64,000 nt of DNA from NCBI GenBank assembly GCA_023435745.1, contig JAEZMD010000012.1, forward strand, positions 62,001 through 126,000. Reading direction: 5' to 3'. This document shows positions 45,459-52,990 of the stretch, in pieces. Numbering within the stretch: the first letter of the stretch is position 1; each line of letters begins with the position of its first letter. The stretch is from Bacillota bacterium. Its GTDB lineage: Bacteria; Bacillota; Clostridia; Acetivibrionales; DTU013. The position numbers and the translations under genes were made by a program. The notes under the pieces are model-generated. The model did not search any database and was not told the origin of the DNA. It saw only the letters and a program-made list of their open reading frames with translations.

Positions 45459-46517
45459 ATGGCACGAACAATGAGAGCGCAGGTTGTTGAAAAACCTGGC
45501 AAGATGGTTTTAAAGCAAGTCCCGGTCCCCGAAATATCCGCCGACGAAGTCCTTATCAAGGTTGCGATGTGCGGCATCTGCGGAACTGACTGGAAAATAT
45601 ATAAAGGCGAATATGCCTCCGAATTTCTTCCGATGATTTCGGGGCACGAATTCTGGGGCTATGTGGAGGAAGTCGGAAGTAACGCAAAGGGCCTGAAAAA
45701 AGGCGACAGGGTATCCGTGGATATTTGTCTTCCCTGCGGTACCTGTTATTTCTGCCGCAGAGGCGATCACCTGCTTTGCGAGACCTTTACACAATTAGGC
45801 ATTCATACAGACGGCGCCTTTGCGGAATTCGTCAAGGCGCCCTGGAAAAACTGCTACCCCATCCCTGACGAAGTGGACGCAATGTCCGCAGCCTTCATCG
45901 AACCGTTGACAGCCGTTATGCAGGCGGCAAAACGTATGGACGTTAAAATAGCCTCAAGTGTTGTCATTATCGGCACCGGACTGGGCATTCTCCATGGAAC
46001 GCTTGCCAGGCTGCGCGGTGCTGCGCCGGTTATTGTGATCGGAAGAAGCGAGGTAAAGCTGAAAATGGCGAAGGAGCTCGGTGCGGATTTTGTCATTGAC
46101 GCCACCAAGACCGACCCGGTTGCCGAAGTCATGAGACTGACCAACGGCGTAGGCGCAGACTATGTCCTTGAATCAGTAGGAACAACCGAAACATACGAAC
46201 AGGCATTTCAAATGGTCAGAAGAGGCGGCAAGATAGAAGCCTTCGGAATCTGTCCTCCCGATGAAAAGGCTTGCTTCTCCCCCTATGAGTTTGTTCTGGG
46301 TGAAAAGAAGGTCAGCGGCTCCTGCGCAGGTATCGGAAATGACTGGGGTGACGTACTAACACTGCTCAAGCACAAGAGAGTAGACCCAAGTCCGATGTTT
46401 TCGATGATAGTACCTCTCGAAGAGCTTGAACAGGCACTTCAGGAGCTAAGGACAAATAAGAATCTGATCAAGGTCTTCGTTGATCCGTCTGCAAAAGAAA
46501 GAACACTTCTTGAATGA
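45459..46517 (+). CDS. Zinc-dependent medium-chain alcohol dehydrogenase
   Basis: 352 residues, threonine/sorbitol dehydrogenase type. Catalytic zinc: CGICGTD near residue 40 and GHEFWG near 66; structural zinc: four Cys in CLPCGTCYFCRRGDHLLC near 95-112; nucleotide fold VVIIGTGLGILHG near 172. It oxidises a polyol or sugar alcohol with NAD(P). Strong AAAGGAGGG site. Second gene of the divergent pair unit with the TIM-barrel isomerase. Confidence 0.92.
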   Translation: MARTMRAQVVEKPGKMVLKQVPVPEISADEVLIKVAMCGICGTDWKIYKGEYASEFLPMISGHEFWGYVEEVGSNAKGLKKGDRVSVDICLPCGTCYFCRRGDHLLCETFTQLGIHTDGAFAEFVKAPWKNCYPIPDEVDAMSAAFIEPLTAVMQAAKRMDVKIASSVVIIGTGLGILHGTLARLRGAAPVIVIGRSEVKLKMAKELGADFVIDATKTDPVAEVMRLTNGVGADYVLESVGTTETYEQAFQMVRRGGKIEAFGICPPDEKACFSPYEFVLGEKKVSGSCAGIGNDWGDVLTLLKHKRVDPSPMFSMIVPLEELEQALQELRTNKNLIKVFVDPSAKERTLLE

Positions 46518-46664
46518 ACACGGACAAATAAAGTGACTCACAAAAGACATTAAAGGACGCATATATCACGTAAAGAAACACATAAAAATAGGGAGTGGTC
46601 AAAAGGGGCGGTTCAATAGGGAAACTTAGTGAACCATACCCTAAACCGATACGGAAAAACAACA

Positions 46665-46699
46665 GGAGAGGCATATCAACAATTGTGATATGTCTCTTC
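46665..46699 (+). terminator. Hairpin after the alcohol dehydrogenase gene
   Basis: A 13-14 bp stem (GGAGAGGCATATCA with TGATATGTCTCTTC, two G-T pairs), 7-nt loop. Lies 148 nt past the stop and directly before the tRNA relic; T run is weak. The intervening 46518-46664 holds no gene. Confidence 0.45.
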
Positions 46700-46705
46700 T
46701 TGTAT

Positions 46706-46785
46706 GCTGGCATAGCTTAAGCCAGTAGAATGTCTGATTTGTAATGAGCAGAAGACCGTGGGTTCAAGTCCTCTCATCTCCACCA
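46706..46785 (+). pseudogene. Degenerate tRNA-Thr(UGU)-like relic ending in CCA
   Basis: GCTGGCATAGCTTAA looks like the 5' part of a clostridial tRNA-Thr, TGATTTGTAAT is its anticodon loop (TGT), GTGGGTTCAAGTCC its T arm, and CTCCACCA its 3' end. The 5' acceptor strand GCTGGCA cannot pair with the 3' strand (TCATCTCC), the anticodon stem has a mismatch, and D-arm bases are changed, so it is not a working tRNA. It may be a chimera left by an integration event. Confidence 0.55.
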
Positions 46786-47193
46786 AACAAAGGCTCGTTG
46801 GAAACGGTGAGTTTTACTATTTGCATTCAATATTTATCTTGCAAGATCAAGATAACAAAAGTAAATTTGCTTGTTACCTCAATAATTACAGTTTCAAAAC
46901 TAAATTCCACAGCGAGCTGGAACTGGCAAGAAGTGAAGTTGAACGGTTAGTGCATACAGTTATTGAATCGGGAAAAGCAAGAGTTGAAGGGAATATACAA
47001 TATGTCCCATATATTAGAGATATGGAAGACTGAGCAATCGAGGAAAATGTCGCAGGGACGGTTCTACTGACACACACGTTAAAGAACTCCAGCCTGCCCG
47101 GAAGAGGGATTGCAACTGAACTAAGACTCAACCGCGAGATGGTGAGGAGGGTTTCTGTGTCAAAGGAACCGTCCCCATAACACGACGGAGTTC
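46786..47193 (+). pseudogene. Remnant of a REP-associated (TnpA-REP) transposase end
   Basis: Near 47054-47176 the ends AGGGACGGTTCTACTGACACA and TGTGTCAAAGGAACCGTCCCC form an imperfect inverted repeat. This GGGGACGGTTC...GTGTCA motif is widespread in Firmicutes at the ends of IS200-like REP transposase genes. The frame between them (LPGRGIATELRLNREMVRRV then EPSP and stop) reads like such a C-terminus. Upstream, an open stretch to 47033 (contains ELELARSEVERLVHTVIESG) is unassigned. Confidence 0.5.
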
Positions 47194-48156
47194 CTATTCT
47201 GCGTTTCTTACAATAATGTGCCAATCTTCACCTGATGATATTAGCCGCTTTCCATCCGGGGTGAATAGCACATCATAGATTCTGCCTTGATGTGCTCCAT
47301 CACTAAACGTTTCTTCTAATTCTTCAAAATCCAACATTACGATAAACGAGTTAAGCGATCCCATTACAACTTTTCTGGGATCCTTTTTATAAAAATCTAC
47401 TGATGTAACATGCGGCCAATTCTCACTAAAAATATCTTTCATATGCCAATTATCTGTTTGCAGATTCCAGATAAATATTCCTTTAGTCCAATAGTCCAAG
47501 ACAAATATATACTTTCCGGTTGGATCAAAAATTATTTTCCCTGGATAACTAAATTTTGCAGATAAACGATTAATTATTTTTTCTTTTTGAAGATCATATA
47601 ATAGCACTTCACCTTTGTTTAGTCCTCCAATTGCTAATACATCGTCGGAAGAAAAGGCTAATGAAGTGTAACAATGGAGATCTACAATTGTTTTAGGTTC
47701 ACCGATTTTTATTTCTCTAAATTTTCGCGCCTCTTCTATACTCCAAAAAGAGATAACATTATCATCACCAATTACAAGTTCATTCCGAGGACTAACAATA
47801 AACCCTTTATATTTATAGATATCTTCTGTTTCAAGAATTGTTCGCTTTTCATTAGTTTTCATATTATATATGATAATTTGGCGGTTACCTTCATATTGTT
47901 TCAAATATATTACATAGCCATCCTTTTTATCGATTACCAGGCGCCATATGGAATTCTCAATATTATCGGACTTCTCAATAATTCTATCGATATTGCCCGT
48001 GTTAATATCTACAATCGACAATGTAGGTGTATCCTCATATGTTGCCACTTGGCCAACAATCAACCTTTGGCTGTCGGAGGTGCAGGCAATAGATTCGATA
48101 GGACTTTGCACGAAACATATTTTTGAGATAACCTCCCCGAATTTAGTACTCATCAT
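47194..48156 (-). CDS. WD40-like beta-propeller protein
   Basis: 320 residues, no signal peptide. Repeating blade pattern with sequences such as VDINTGNID, WSIEEARKF, LYDLQKEKII, IWNLQTDNW and the closing TPDGKRLISSGEDWHIIVRN, consistent with a six- or seven-bladed propeller. AGGAG lies 5 nt before the first of two ATGs. AT-rich relative to the catabolic genes and enclosed by mobile-element relics, so probably a horizontally acquired passenger. No partner gene is visible. Function unknown. Confidence 0.75.
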   Translation of the reverse strand: MMSTKFGEVISKICFVQSPIESIACTSDSQRLIVGQVATYEDTPTLSIVDINTGNIDRIIEKSDNIENSIWRLVIDKKDGYVIYLKQYEGNRQIIIYNMKTNEKRTILETEDIYKYKGFIVSPRNELVIGDDNVISFWSIEEARKFREIKIGEPKTIVDLHCYTSLAFSSDDVLAIGGLNKGEVLLYDLQKEKIINRLSAKFSYPGKIIFDPTGKYIFVLDYWTKGIFIWNLQTDNWHMKDIFSENWPHVTSVDFYKKDPRKVVMGSLNSFIVMLDFEELEETFSDGAHQGRIYDVLFTPDGKRLISSGEDWHIIVRNAE

Positions 48157-49036
48157 ATCAACTCCTAACTAAATGGGATAGGATTTTGCTTTTCATAATA
48201 CATCAATTATATACAATATTATCCTCCATAATCAAGGAATTTCTCTATTCTTAAAGATACCTTGAGATGATTGATTCTTCCATAAGATAATGAACCTTCT
48301 CCTTTTTCCGATGATGTTGAACGTCGAATAAGAAATCTAGTCACTTTTGGTGAGGCTCCATTGTTATTCATTTGACTCAATTATGAAGGTAAATGTTTAG
48401 AGTGATCATAGCCTACCGTCAAGGCCCCACTAGGCTCAAGCGGCATTTTTTTCGTATCCTCAACGTATCATGTTAGATAAAAAGGGATGCCATACGGTTA
48501 AACCTGCACGGCGTCAGTTTTTTTGGAGTTATGCCCACGATCCAGAATGCTGAAAATACATGGCATGTTGGCAAGGAAAAATGAATACGGGATGAACTGG
48601 ACATCCTAAAAAATATCATAGTGGATACCGTTCCTGTACAACAGCATTTTAATAAGGCAGTCTCTACGGCATATTTGCTTCTGCGGCTGTGTGGCTCTGT
48701 GAGCGCTTTTCAGGCGGCAAGTAGTATCAATATACCTGAAAGTACTTTTTGACCGCTGTCTGGAGCTTTTAGCGAAGATGTAAAAACTGGCGGCAAAGAG
48801 CATGGTTTTAATAAGCGCTTCAGGAGCAAACCATAGATTCGAAAACAATAGAGTTTAACGGGAGGAAGCCGAAAACGGCTACCTTCCTTTTCATGTCGCC
48901 CTGTATTGCGGGCTTACCCCAAGAAGATACCTAAAATCAGAAAAAACAAAATAGTCGCAACAAATAGCAAATCCAGCTAATACAACAAGGTGCAGAAATA
49001 GCATAACGAATTATATAGACTTCCAACAGAATATAA
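48157..49036. other. Gene-poor stretch with decayed fragments
   Basis: No intact gene. Short protein-like fragments interrupted by stops occur on the plus strand (for example SDDVERRIRNLVTFGEA near 48320-48370, and the fragment at 48585-48644). A hairpin AAGCCG/CGGCT lies near 48866-48880. An 80-codon leftward open frame (48606-48848) has no ribosome site and is not convincing. Confidence 0.4.
48585..48644 (+). pseudogene. Fragment resembling the start of a nucleotidyltransferase-domain protein
   Basis: Twenty codons read IRDELDILKNIIVDTVPVQQ, close to the conserved opening of small nucleotidyltransferase proteins in Clostridia (which continue with an IYLFGS motif). The following sequence diverges, so only a stub remains. 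Tentative. Confidence 0.3.
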
Positions 49037-49044
49037 AGCATAAT

Positions 49045-49164
49045 GTCTTCTTTGGTATCACTCTTAACCAAATTGAATGCTATTCTTTTCAGTAAAGCCA
49101 TATTTTGGGGTGCTGTGCCCTTTCTTGTCCGGTTAGCGTCATCGCCATAGGTAACATCCAGGTT
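49045..49164 (-). pseudogene. ISAs1-family transposase C-terminal remnant
   Basis: Leftward frame reads NLDVTYGDDANRTRKGTAPQ followed by NMALLKRIAFNLVKSDTKED, matching the conserved C-terminal block of ISAs1 transposases (LDVTF-EDxSRxRKGxAAENLALLRRIALNLLK). The upstream catalytic part is missing: the RIT element lies there. So the 3.5-kb element appears to have landed in or next to an older ISAs1 copy. Confidence 0.65.
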
Positions 49165-49189
49165 ATCTGAGTTCTCAGATAACCTGGAT
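49156..49189. repeat. Perfect palindrome at the left border of the RIT element
   Basis: ATCCAGGTTATCTGAG (49156-49171), TT, CTCAGATAACCTGGAT (49174-49189): 16-bp arms. Its inner GTTATCTGAG resembles the GTTATCCGAG subrepeat found twice in each terminal repeat, and its right arm overlaps the first 7 nt of the left terminal repeat. Confidence 0.8.
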
Positions 49190-49271
49190 TATCCCAGAAG
49201 TTTCGTTATCCGAGAAGAAAAGCCATACAGTCGATTCTACCTGCATTGTGCATAGCTTCTTCTCGGATAAC
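49183..49271 (+). repeat. Left terminal inverted repeat of the RIT element (89 bp)
   Basis: Identical, in reverse complement, to 52621-52709 over all 89 positions. Internally it carries GTTATCCGAGAAGAA (49205-49219) and its inverse TTCTTCTCGGATAAC (49257-49271) 37 nt apart, probable recombinase-binding arms. Confidence 0.95.
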
Positions 49272-49302
49272 TGTTGCAGTATTAGTCCCTCCGTTATAGG
49301 CT

Positions 49303-49335
49303 TTAATGGCGTATTGCAGAAAAATACGCCATTAA
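49303..49335 (+). promoter_or_regulatory. Hairpin in the leader of the recombinase operon
   Basis: TTAATGGCGTATT (49303-49315) pairs perfectly over 13 bp with AATACGCCATTAA (49323-49335), 7-nt loop, ending 19 nt before the first recombinase ATG. It could attenuate transcription entering from outside or serve as a protein-binding site. Confidence 0.6.
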
Positions 49336-49354
49336 TTATGGAAGGGTTGATATT

Positions 49355-50605
49355 ATGGGTACAAATACCAAAGAATGTATCTGGCAGAATATAAGGGAGG
49401 ATTTATTCAAGTTTTTGGTGGACATGCAGCTTAGTAAAAGACAACTATCAAACTACAACTGGATATTCAACAGGCTGGAAGATTTCATGCAAAGTCGTAG
49501 CCAAGACAGCTATTCCGCTAGAATTGGCAAAGTATTTACAAAAGAAATGTGTAATACCCTTGGTTCTGACAGTCTTAAAGTCGTCAGAACTGTAATCAGA
49601 AGACTGGACAACTTCCTTACTGAAGGTAAATGTGTCCTACGTGCGTCCGGTCAAAAGCCAAAACTCCCGAAGCCTTTTCAAGAACATCTAGAAGGATATA
49701 TTGAGTTTTCTAAATTACATGGCTTACGCGAATCAACAATCGCACGAAACGTCAATTGCATTGAAAAAGCCCTACTTTTCTTCTGGAAACGGAACATACG
49801 TAAACTATCGGACATTACCCCCCGGGATATTTATGATGCCTTCATGGCAAGTAAAGATAAATCAAACTTGCCGACTTCACTTAGAAGTTTTTTCAGATAT
49901 CTGTACAGATCCGGTATACACAGTATTGATTTGTCATTGTTTGTGCCATCGGTTCGTAAGCCGCAAGTGCTGCCATCAATATATACAAAGGAAGAAATGT
50001 TCAGACTATTATCAAGCGTTGACAGATCAACAGGTATGGGCAAACGGGATTACTTAATCATTTTATTGGCACAAAAACTTGGTATGCGTTCAGGTGATAT
50101 CGCAAAACTGAAATATGGTGACATGAATTTCCAGGCGAAAACAATAGAGTTCATCCAAGAGAAAACACTTGTGCCACATCGGCTGGAACTCCTGCCCGAG
50201 ATAGAGGATGCTTTTTTAGAACATCTTACTGCAAGGCGGCCTAGTTCTGGTTGCGAACACATTTTTTTAAGAGCCGTCCCACCATACATAAGAATCACTA
50301 GAACTGTTGTCAACAACGTTGTGCGGAAGGCTTTTAAAGTGTCCGGAATATGCGTTGCCGGGAAAAAGCACGGTCCACATTCATTGCGCATGACCTTAGC
50401 CAGTGAATTGGTATCTGAAAATGCACCTTACATGGTAGTTGGGAAAATACTTGGCCATGAAGACCCGAATGTTGCTAAACATTATGTGAAATTCGATATT
50501 GAAATGCTCAGAGCCTGTGCTTTGGAGGTGCCACATCTAAGTGGGATCATAGCAGAAAAACTCAGCATCTTTGAGGGGGGGAGCAGCGATGGGGTATGTG
50601 TTTAG
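49355..50605 (+). CDS. ritA: RIT tyrosine recombinase A
   Basis: 416 residues. N-terminal SAM-like core-binding domain (about 110-200: EGYIEFSKLHGLRESTIARN) after an extra 100-residue extension, then the catalytic domain: Arg in LGMRSGDIAKL near 245, HSLR in GPHSLRMTLASEL near 345, His in LGHEDPNVAKHY near 368 and the nucleophile Tyr at the end of that stretch. AAGGG 8 nt before the ATG. Overlaps recombinase B by 17 nt, so the trio is translated together. Confidence 0.9.
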   Translation: MGTNTKECIWQNIREDLFKFLVDMQLSKRQLSNYNWIFNRLEDFMQSRSQDSYSARIGKVFTKEMCNTLGSDSLKVVRTVIRRLDNFLTEGKCVLRASGQKPKLPKPFQEHLEGYIEFSKLHGLRESTIARNVNCIEKALLFFWKRNIRKLSDITPRDIYDAFMASKDKSNLPTSLRSFFRYLYRSGIHSIDLSLFVPSVRKPQVLPSIYTKEEMFRLLSSVDRSTGMGKRDYLIILLAQKLGMRSGDIAKLKYGDMNFQAKTIEFIQEKTLVPHRLELLPEIEDAFLEHLTARRPSSGCEHIFLRAVPPYIRITRTVVNNVVRKAFKVSGICVAGKKHGPHSLRMTLASELVSENAPYMVVGKILGHEDPNVAKHYVKFDIEMLRACALEVPHLSGIIAEKLSIFEGGSSDGVCV

Positions 50606-51563
50606 CAGCGTCTTTACCAATGAGATAAATGACTATTTGAAACTGGTTATTGTATCCGGTAGGTATGTGGGAAAAATCGAAAGTAGCCTGAAGAGCCTTG
50701 ACAGATACTTAACCAGCCACCCTTCACCAGACAATATCCTGACGGAATCTCTGGTAAGATCATGGTTGGATGGAAAAAATGTCAAGCCACAGACCAAAGC
50801 AGGAATACTCAAGGATGTCAGGGGTTTCGGAAAATATTTGACATCGATTGGCCATCAAGTTTGTTTGCCTGACACACCACTTTTACATCAGGACTATATA
50901 CCGTACATATTTTCAAACGAGGAGTTGGCAAGAATCTTCCATGCGGCCGATAATCATCAGGCTCATTCACATTGTCTCTCTACCGATATCCAATTTCCGA
51001 TTCTGCTTCGTGTGCTTTATGGGTGTGGGCTTCGCTTAAGAGAGGCACTGACAATAACATGGAAGGAAATTAACCTTAATAATGGCGTGATCACGATACA
51101 TAAAGCAAAGAACCAAAAGCAACGGGCGGTTCCAATCAGCGATTCGTTAAAAAGTATGCTGGTACTGTATCAGAGGCTAGTATTGTCCAATGGCAGTTGC
51201 CACGAATATGTATTTGAAAGCCACCACAATCCTTGTAGCCCATATGACAACAGCACGTTTTGGAGGTGGTTCTCTAAAATATTGTGTGAAGCTGGCATAA
51301 GTTTCACCCGGAACTCTACACATGAGCGTGGACCTTGCCCCCATTGCCTAAGGCATATGTTCGTTATTCATTCGTTTATGAAATCCGAGACTGAAGGCAG
51401 GGATTTAGAAAATACAGTCCCATTCCTTTCTGCATATCTCGGCCACGAAGGGATACTGGAAACCCAAAAATATCTTCGCGTCAGTTATATCCTTTACACT
51501 CAGTCGCATCAGAGGGTTAACGAGCATATTGGCAGTGTTTTCCCGGAGGTGAGTTTTGAATGA
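50589..51563 (+). CDS. ritB: RIT tyrosine recombinase B
   Basis: 324 residues from the ATG at 50589, which has a G-rich ribosome site (GGGGGGAG) 5 nt upstream. Catalytic landmarks: CGLRLREALTITW near 150 (Arg), HCLRHMFVIHSF near 257 (His-x-x-Arg), LGHEGILETQKYL near 295 (His and Tyr). A CPHC pair immediately before HCLR is distinctive for the middle protein of the trio. Its stop overlaps the start of recombinase C (ATGA). Confidence 0.9.
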   Translation: MGYVFSSVFTNEINDYLKLVIVSGRYVGKIESSLKSLDRYLTSHPSPDNILTESLVRSWLDGKNVKPQTKAGILKDVRGFGKYLTSIGHQVCLPDTPLLHQDYIPYIFSNEELARIFHAADNHQAHSHCLSTDIQFPILLRVLYGCGLRLREALTITWKEINLNNGVITIHKAKNQKQRAVPISDSLKSMLVLYQRLVLSNGSCHEYVFESHHNPCSPYDNSTFWRWFSKILCEAGISFTRNSTHERGPCPHCLRHMFVIHSFMKSETEGRDLENTVPFLSAYLGHEGILETQKYLRVSYILYTQSHQRVNEHIGSVFPEVSFE

Positions 51564-52609
51564 AAAAGAAGCCTGTTAGCCTGATCCAATTGCTGTGTGA
51601 CTTTTTTTCAATATACTTACCTACCGTCCGTGGAGTAAGCCATAACACCATAACATCTTACCAATACGCATTTCAGCTATTGTTTGAGTTTATATTTGAA
51701 ACTGGAGAGCTGCCGCCTGAAAAAGTGACATTCGAAAACCTCACAGGCGGAACTGTGATCCGGTTTCTCAACTGGCTTGAAACTTCACGTGGATGCAGTG
51801 CAAAGACACGCAATCAGCGTCGTGCTGCTATATTGTCCTTTGCAAAGTATGCTGTAAAAAAAGCCTTCAAAGAATCCATCGCCTTTAGTTCAGAGGTTAT
51901 TGAGATCCCTAAAAAGAAAACCCCAAAGAATAATACCATCAAATACTTTTCAAAAGAAGAAGTAGCCATCTTGCTCAAACTTCCAGATACAAGAAGAAAA
52001 ATCGGTCAGCGTGACGCTGTTCTGTTAAGCGTGCTTTATTCAAGTGGTGCCAGGGCACAGGAACTCTGCGATTTGACCGTGAATGATATCTCATTTGGGA
52101 AGCAGGCGATACTCCGGCTTTTTGGCAAGGGCTGTAAAGGACGGTCTGTTACTATCCCAGACAACTGCGCTCATCTTCTTATGAAGTACCTTGAAAGCAG
52201 GAAACTTGTTATTACAGAGAAAGAATCCAGATCAAGGCATGTCTTTTCAAGCCAAACACATGAAAAAATGACTGTCTCCTGCGTTGAAGAAATTGTAAAG
52301 AAGTATGTTGAGCAAGCCAAAAAGAAGCATCCAGAGCAATATCGCAATCAAAACTACTCACCACATAGTTTCAGGCACTCAATTGCTGTCCATATGCTTG
52401 AATGCGGCAATTCGCTTCCTGTAATTCAAGCCTTCCTTGGACATGAGTCAATTTCATCAACTATTATATACGCAAGTGTCACACCTGAGCTTGCCAATAA
52501 ATATTTGAGAGATAGGGATATCCGGTCGGAGGGGTTAATAGATAATTCTGTGGAAAAAAAGATATCCGTTCGTTTGCCTTTTTTAGGAGGGGCAAAAAAA
52601 CACTGGTAA
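51560..52609 (+). CDS. ritC: RIT tyrosine recombinase C
   Basis: 349 residues. XerC/D-like: N-terminal core-binding domain (LCDFFSIYLPTVRGVSHNTI), catalytic SSGARAQELCDL near 158 (Arg), SPHSFRHSIAVHML near 270 (His-x-x-Arg), LGHESISSTIIYASVT near 300 (His, Tyr). Translationally coupled to recombinase B. The gene ends 11 nt before the right terminal repeat. Confidence 0.92.
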   Translation: MKKKPVSLIQLLCDFFSIYLPTVRGVSHNTITSYQYAFQLLFEFIFETGELPPEKVTFENLTGGTVIRFLNWLETSRGCSAKTRNQRRAAILSFAKYAVKKAFKESIAFSSEVIEIPKKKTPKNNTIKYFSKEEVAILLKLPDTRRKIGQRDAVLLSVLYSSGARAQELCDLTVNDISFGKQAILRLFGKGCKGRSVTIPDNCAHLLMKYLESRKLVITEKESRSRHVFSSQTHEKMTVSCVEEIVKKYVEQAKKKHPEQYRNQNYSPHSFRHSIAVHMLECGNSLPVIQAFLGHESISSTIIYASVTPELANKYLRDRDIRSEGLIDNSVEKKISVRLPFLGGAKKHW

Positions 52610-52620
52610 GCATTTGTGAA

Positions 52621-52709
52621 GTTATCCGAGAAGAAGCTATGCACAATGCAGGTAGAATCGACTGTATGGCTTTTCTTCTCGGATAACGAAACTTCTGGGA
52701 TAATCCAGG
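52621..52709 (-). repeat. Right terminal inverted repeat of the RIT element (89 bp)
   Basis: Perfect inverse of 49183-49271, including both 15-nt arms (52621-52635 and 52673-52687). Unlike the left end it is not followed by the TTATCTGAG palindrome; the sequence beyond 52709 is intron-derived. Confidence 0.95.
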
Positions 52710-52990
52710 CTCCAATGCATACTCTCGATCTTCCAGTGGCTTCTTTTCAATGAATGGCAAGATATGTTCCAGCATTTTTTTGGCGCTTCTTTTGGTTTTA
52801 GCGAAGAGCTGCATATCATCTGAATATCGCACAAATTTTATCCCTCGTCTTTCCAGTTCACGGTCAAGTTCGTTTAGCATGATGTTGCTGCATAGCGGAC
52901 TGATTGACCCTCCCTGTACAAGTCCTTTGTCTGTTTCCTCATATCTTCCTTTGTCCATTGCCCCTGCTATAAGGTACTTCAGAATGCTGT
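52710..52990 (-). pseudogene. Group II intron reverse transcriptase/maturase fragment
   Basis: Leftward frame holds about 90 residues of the palm domain: SILKYLIAGAMDKGRYEETDKGLVQGG with the QGGSISPLCSNIMLNELD block and the catalytic FVRYSDDMQLF (a YADD variant). The frame loses similarity after HILPFIEKK, just before the RIT right repeat, and the upstream end stops at the serine recombinase fragment. Both intron ends and the RNA core are missing, so it is a fragment, not a functional intron. Confidence 0.8.

Larger units (their letters stand above)
49183..52709 (+). mobile_element. RIT (recombinase-in-trio) element, apparently intact, 3527 bp
   Basis: Three tandem, overlapping tyrosine recombinase genes (416, 324 and 349 residues) enclosed by 89-bp perfect inverted repeats. 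This gene trio with terminal inverted repeats is the definition of RIT elements described in several bacterial phyla. All three catalytic sets look complete, no frameshift is present, and the repeats are identical, so the copy is probably recent or active. Flanks differ: an ISAs1 transposase tail on the left, a group II intron reverse transcriptase fragment on the right. No cargo gene is carried. Confidence 0.9.

Noticed and set aside
46706..46785. Functional tRNA-Thr gene
   Set aside because: Acceptor strands cannot pair and the anticodon stem is broken, so it is listed as a relic instead.
48606..48848. 80-codon leftward open frame in the relic region
   Set aside because: No ribosome site and no recognisable family; surrounding sequence shows decayed fragments.
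49355..52609. Reading the three recombinases as an integron or a Tn554-like transposon
   Set aside because: Tn554-type elements have TnpA, TnpB and a dissimilar TnpC and lack long inverted ends; integrons have one IntI and attC sites. Three tyrosine recombinases plus 89-bp inverted repeats fit RIT.
52479..52709. Continuation of the group II intron frame into the RIT right end
   Set aside because: The frame stays open by chance through the terminal repeat and the end of ritC; similarity to reverse transcriptase stops near 52720.
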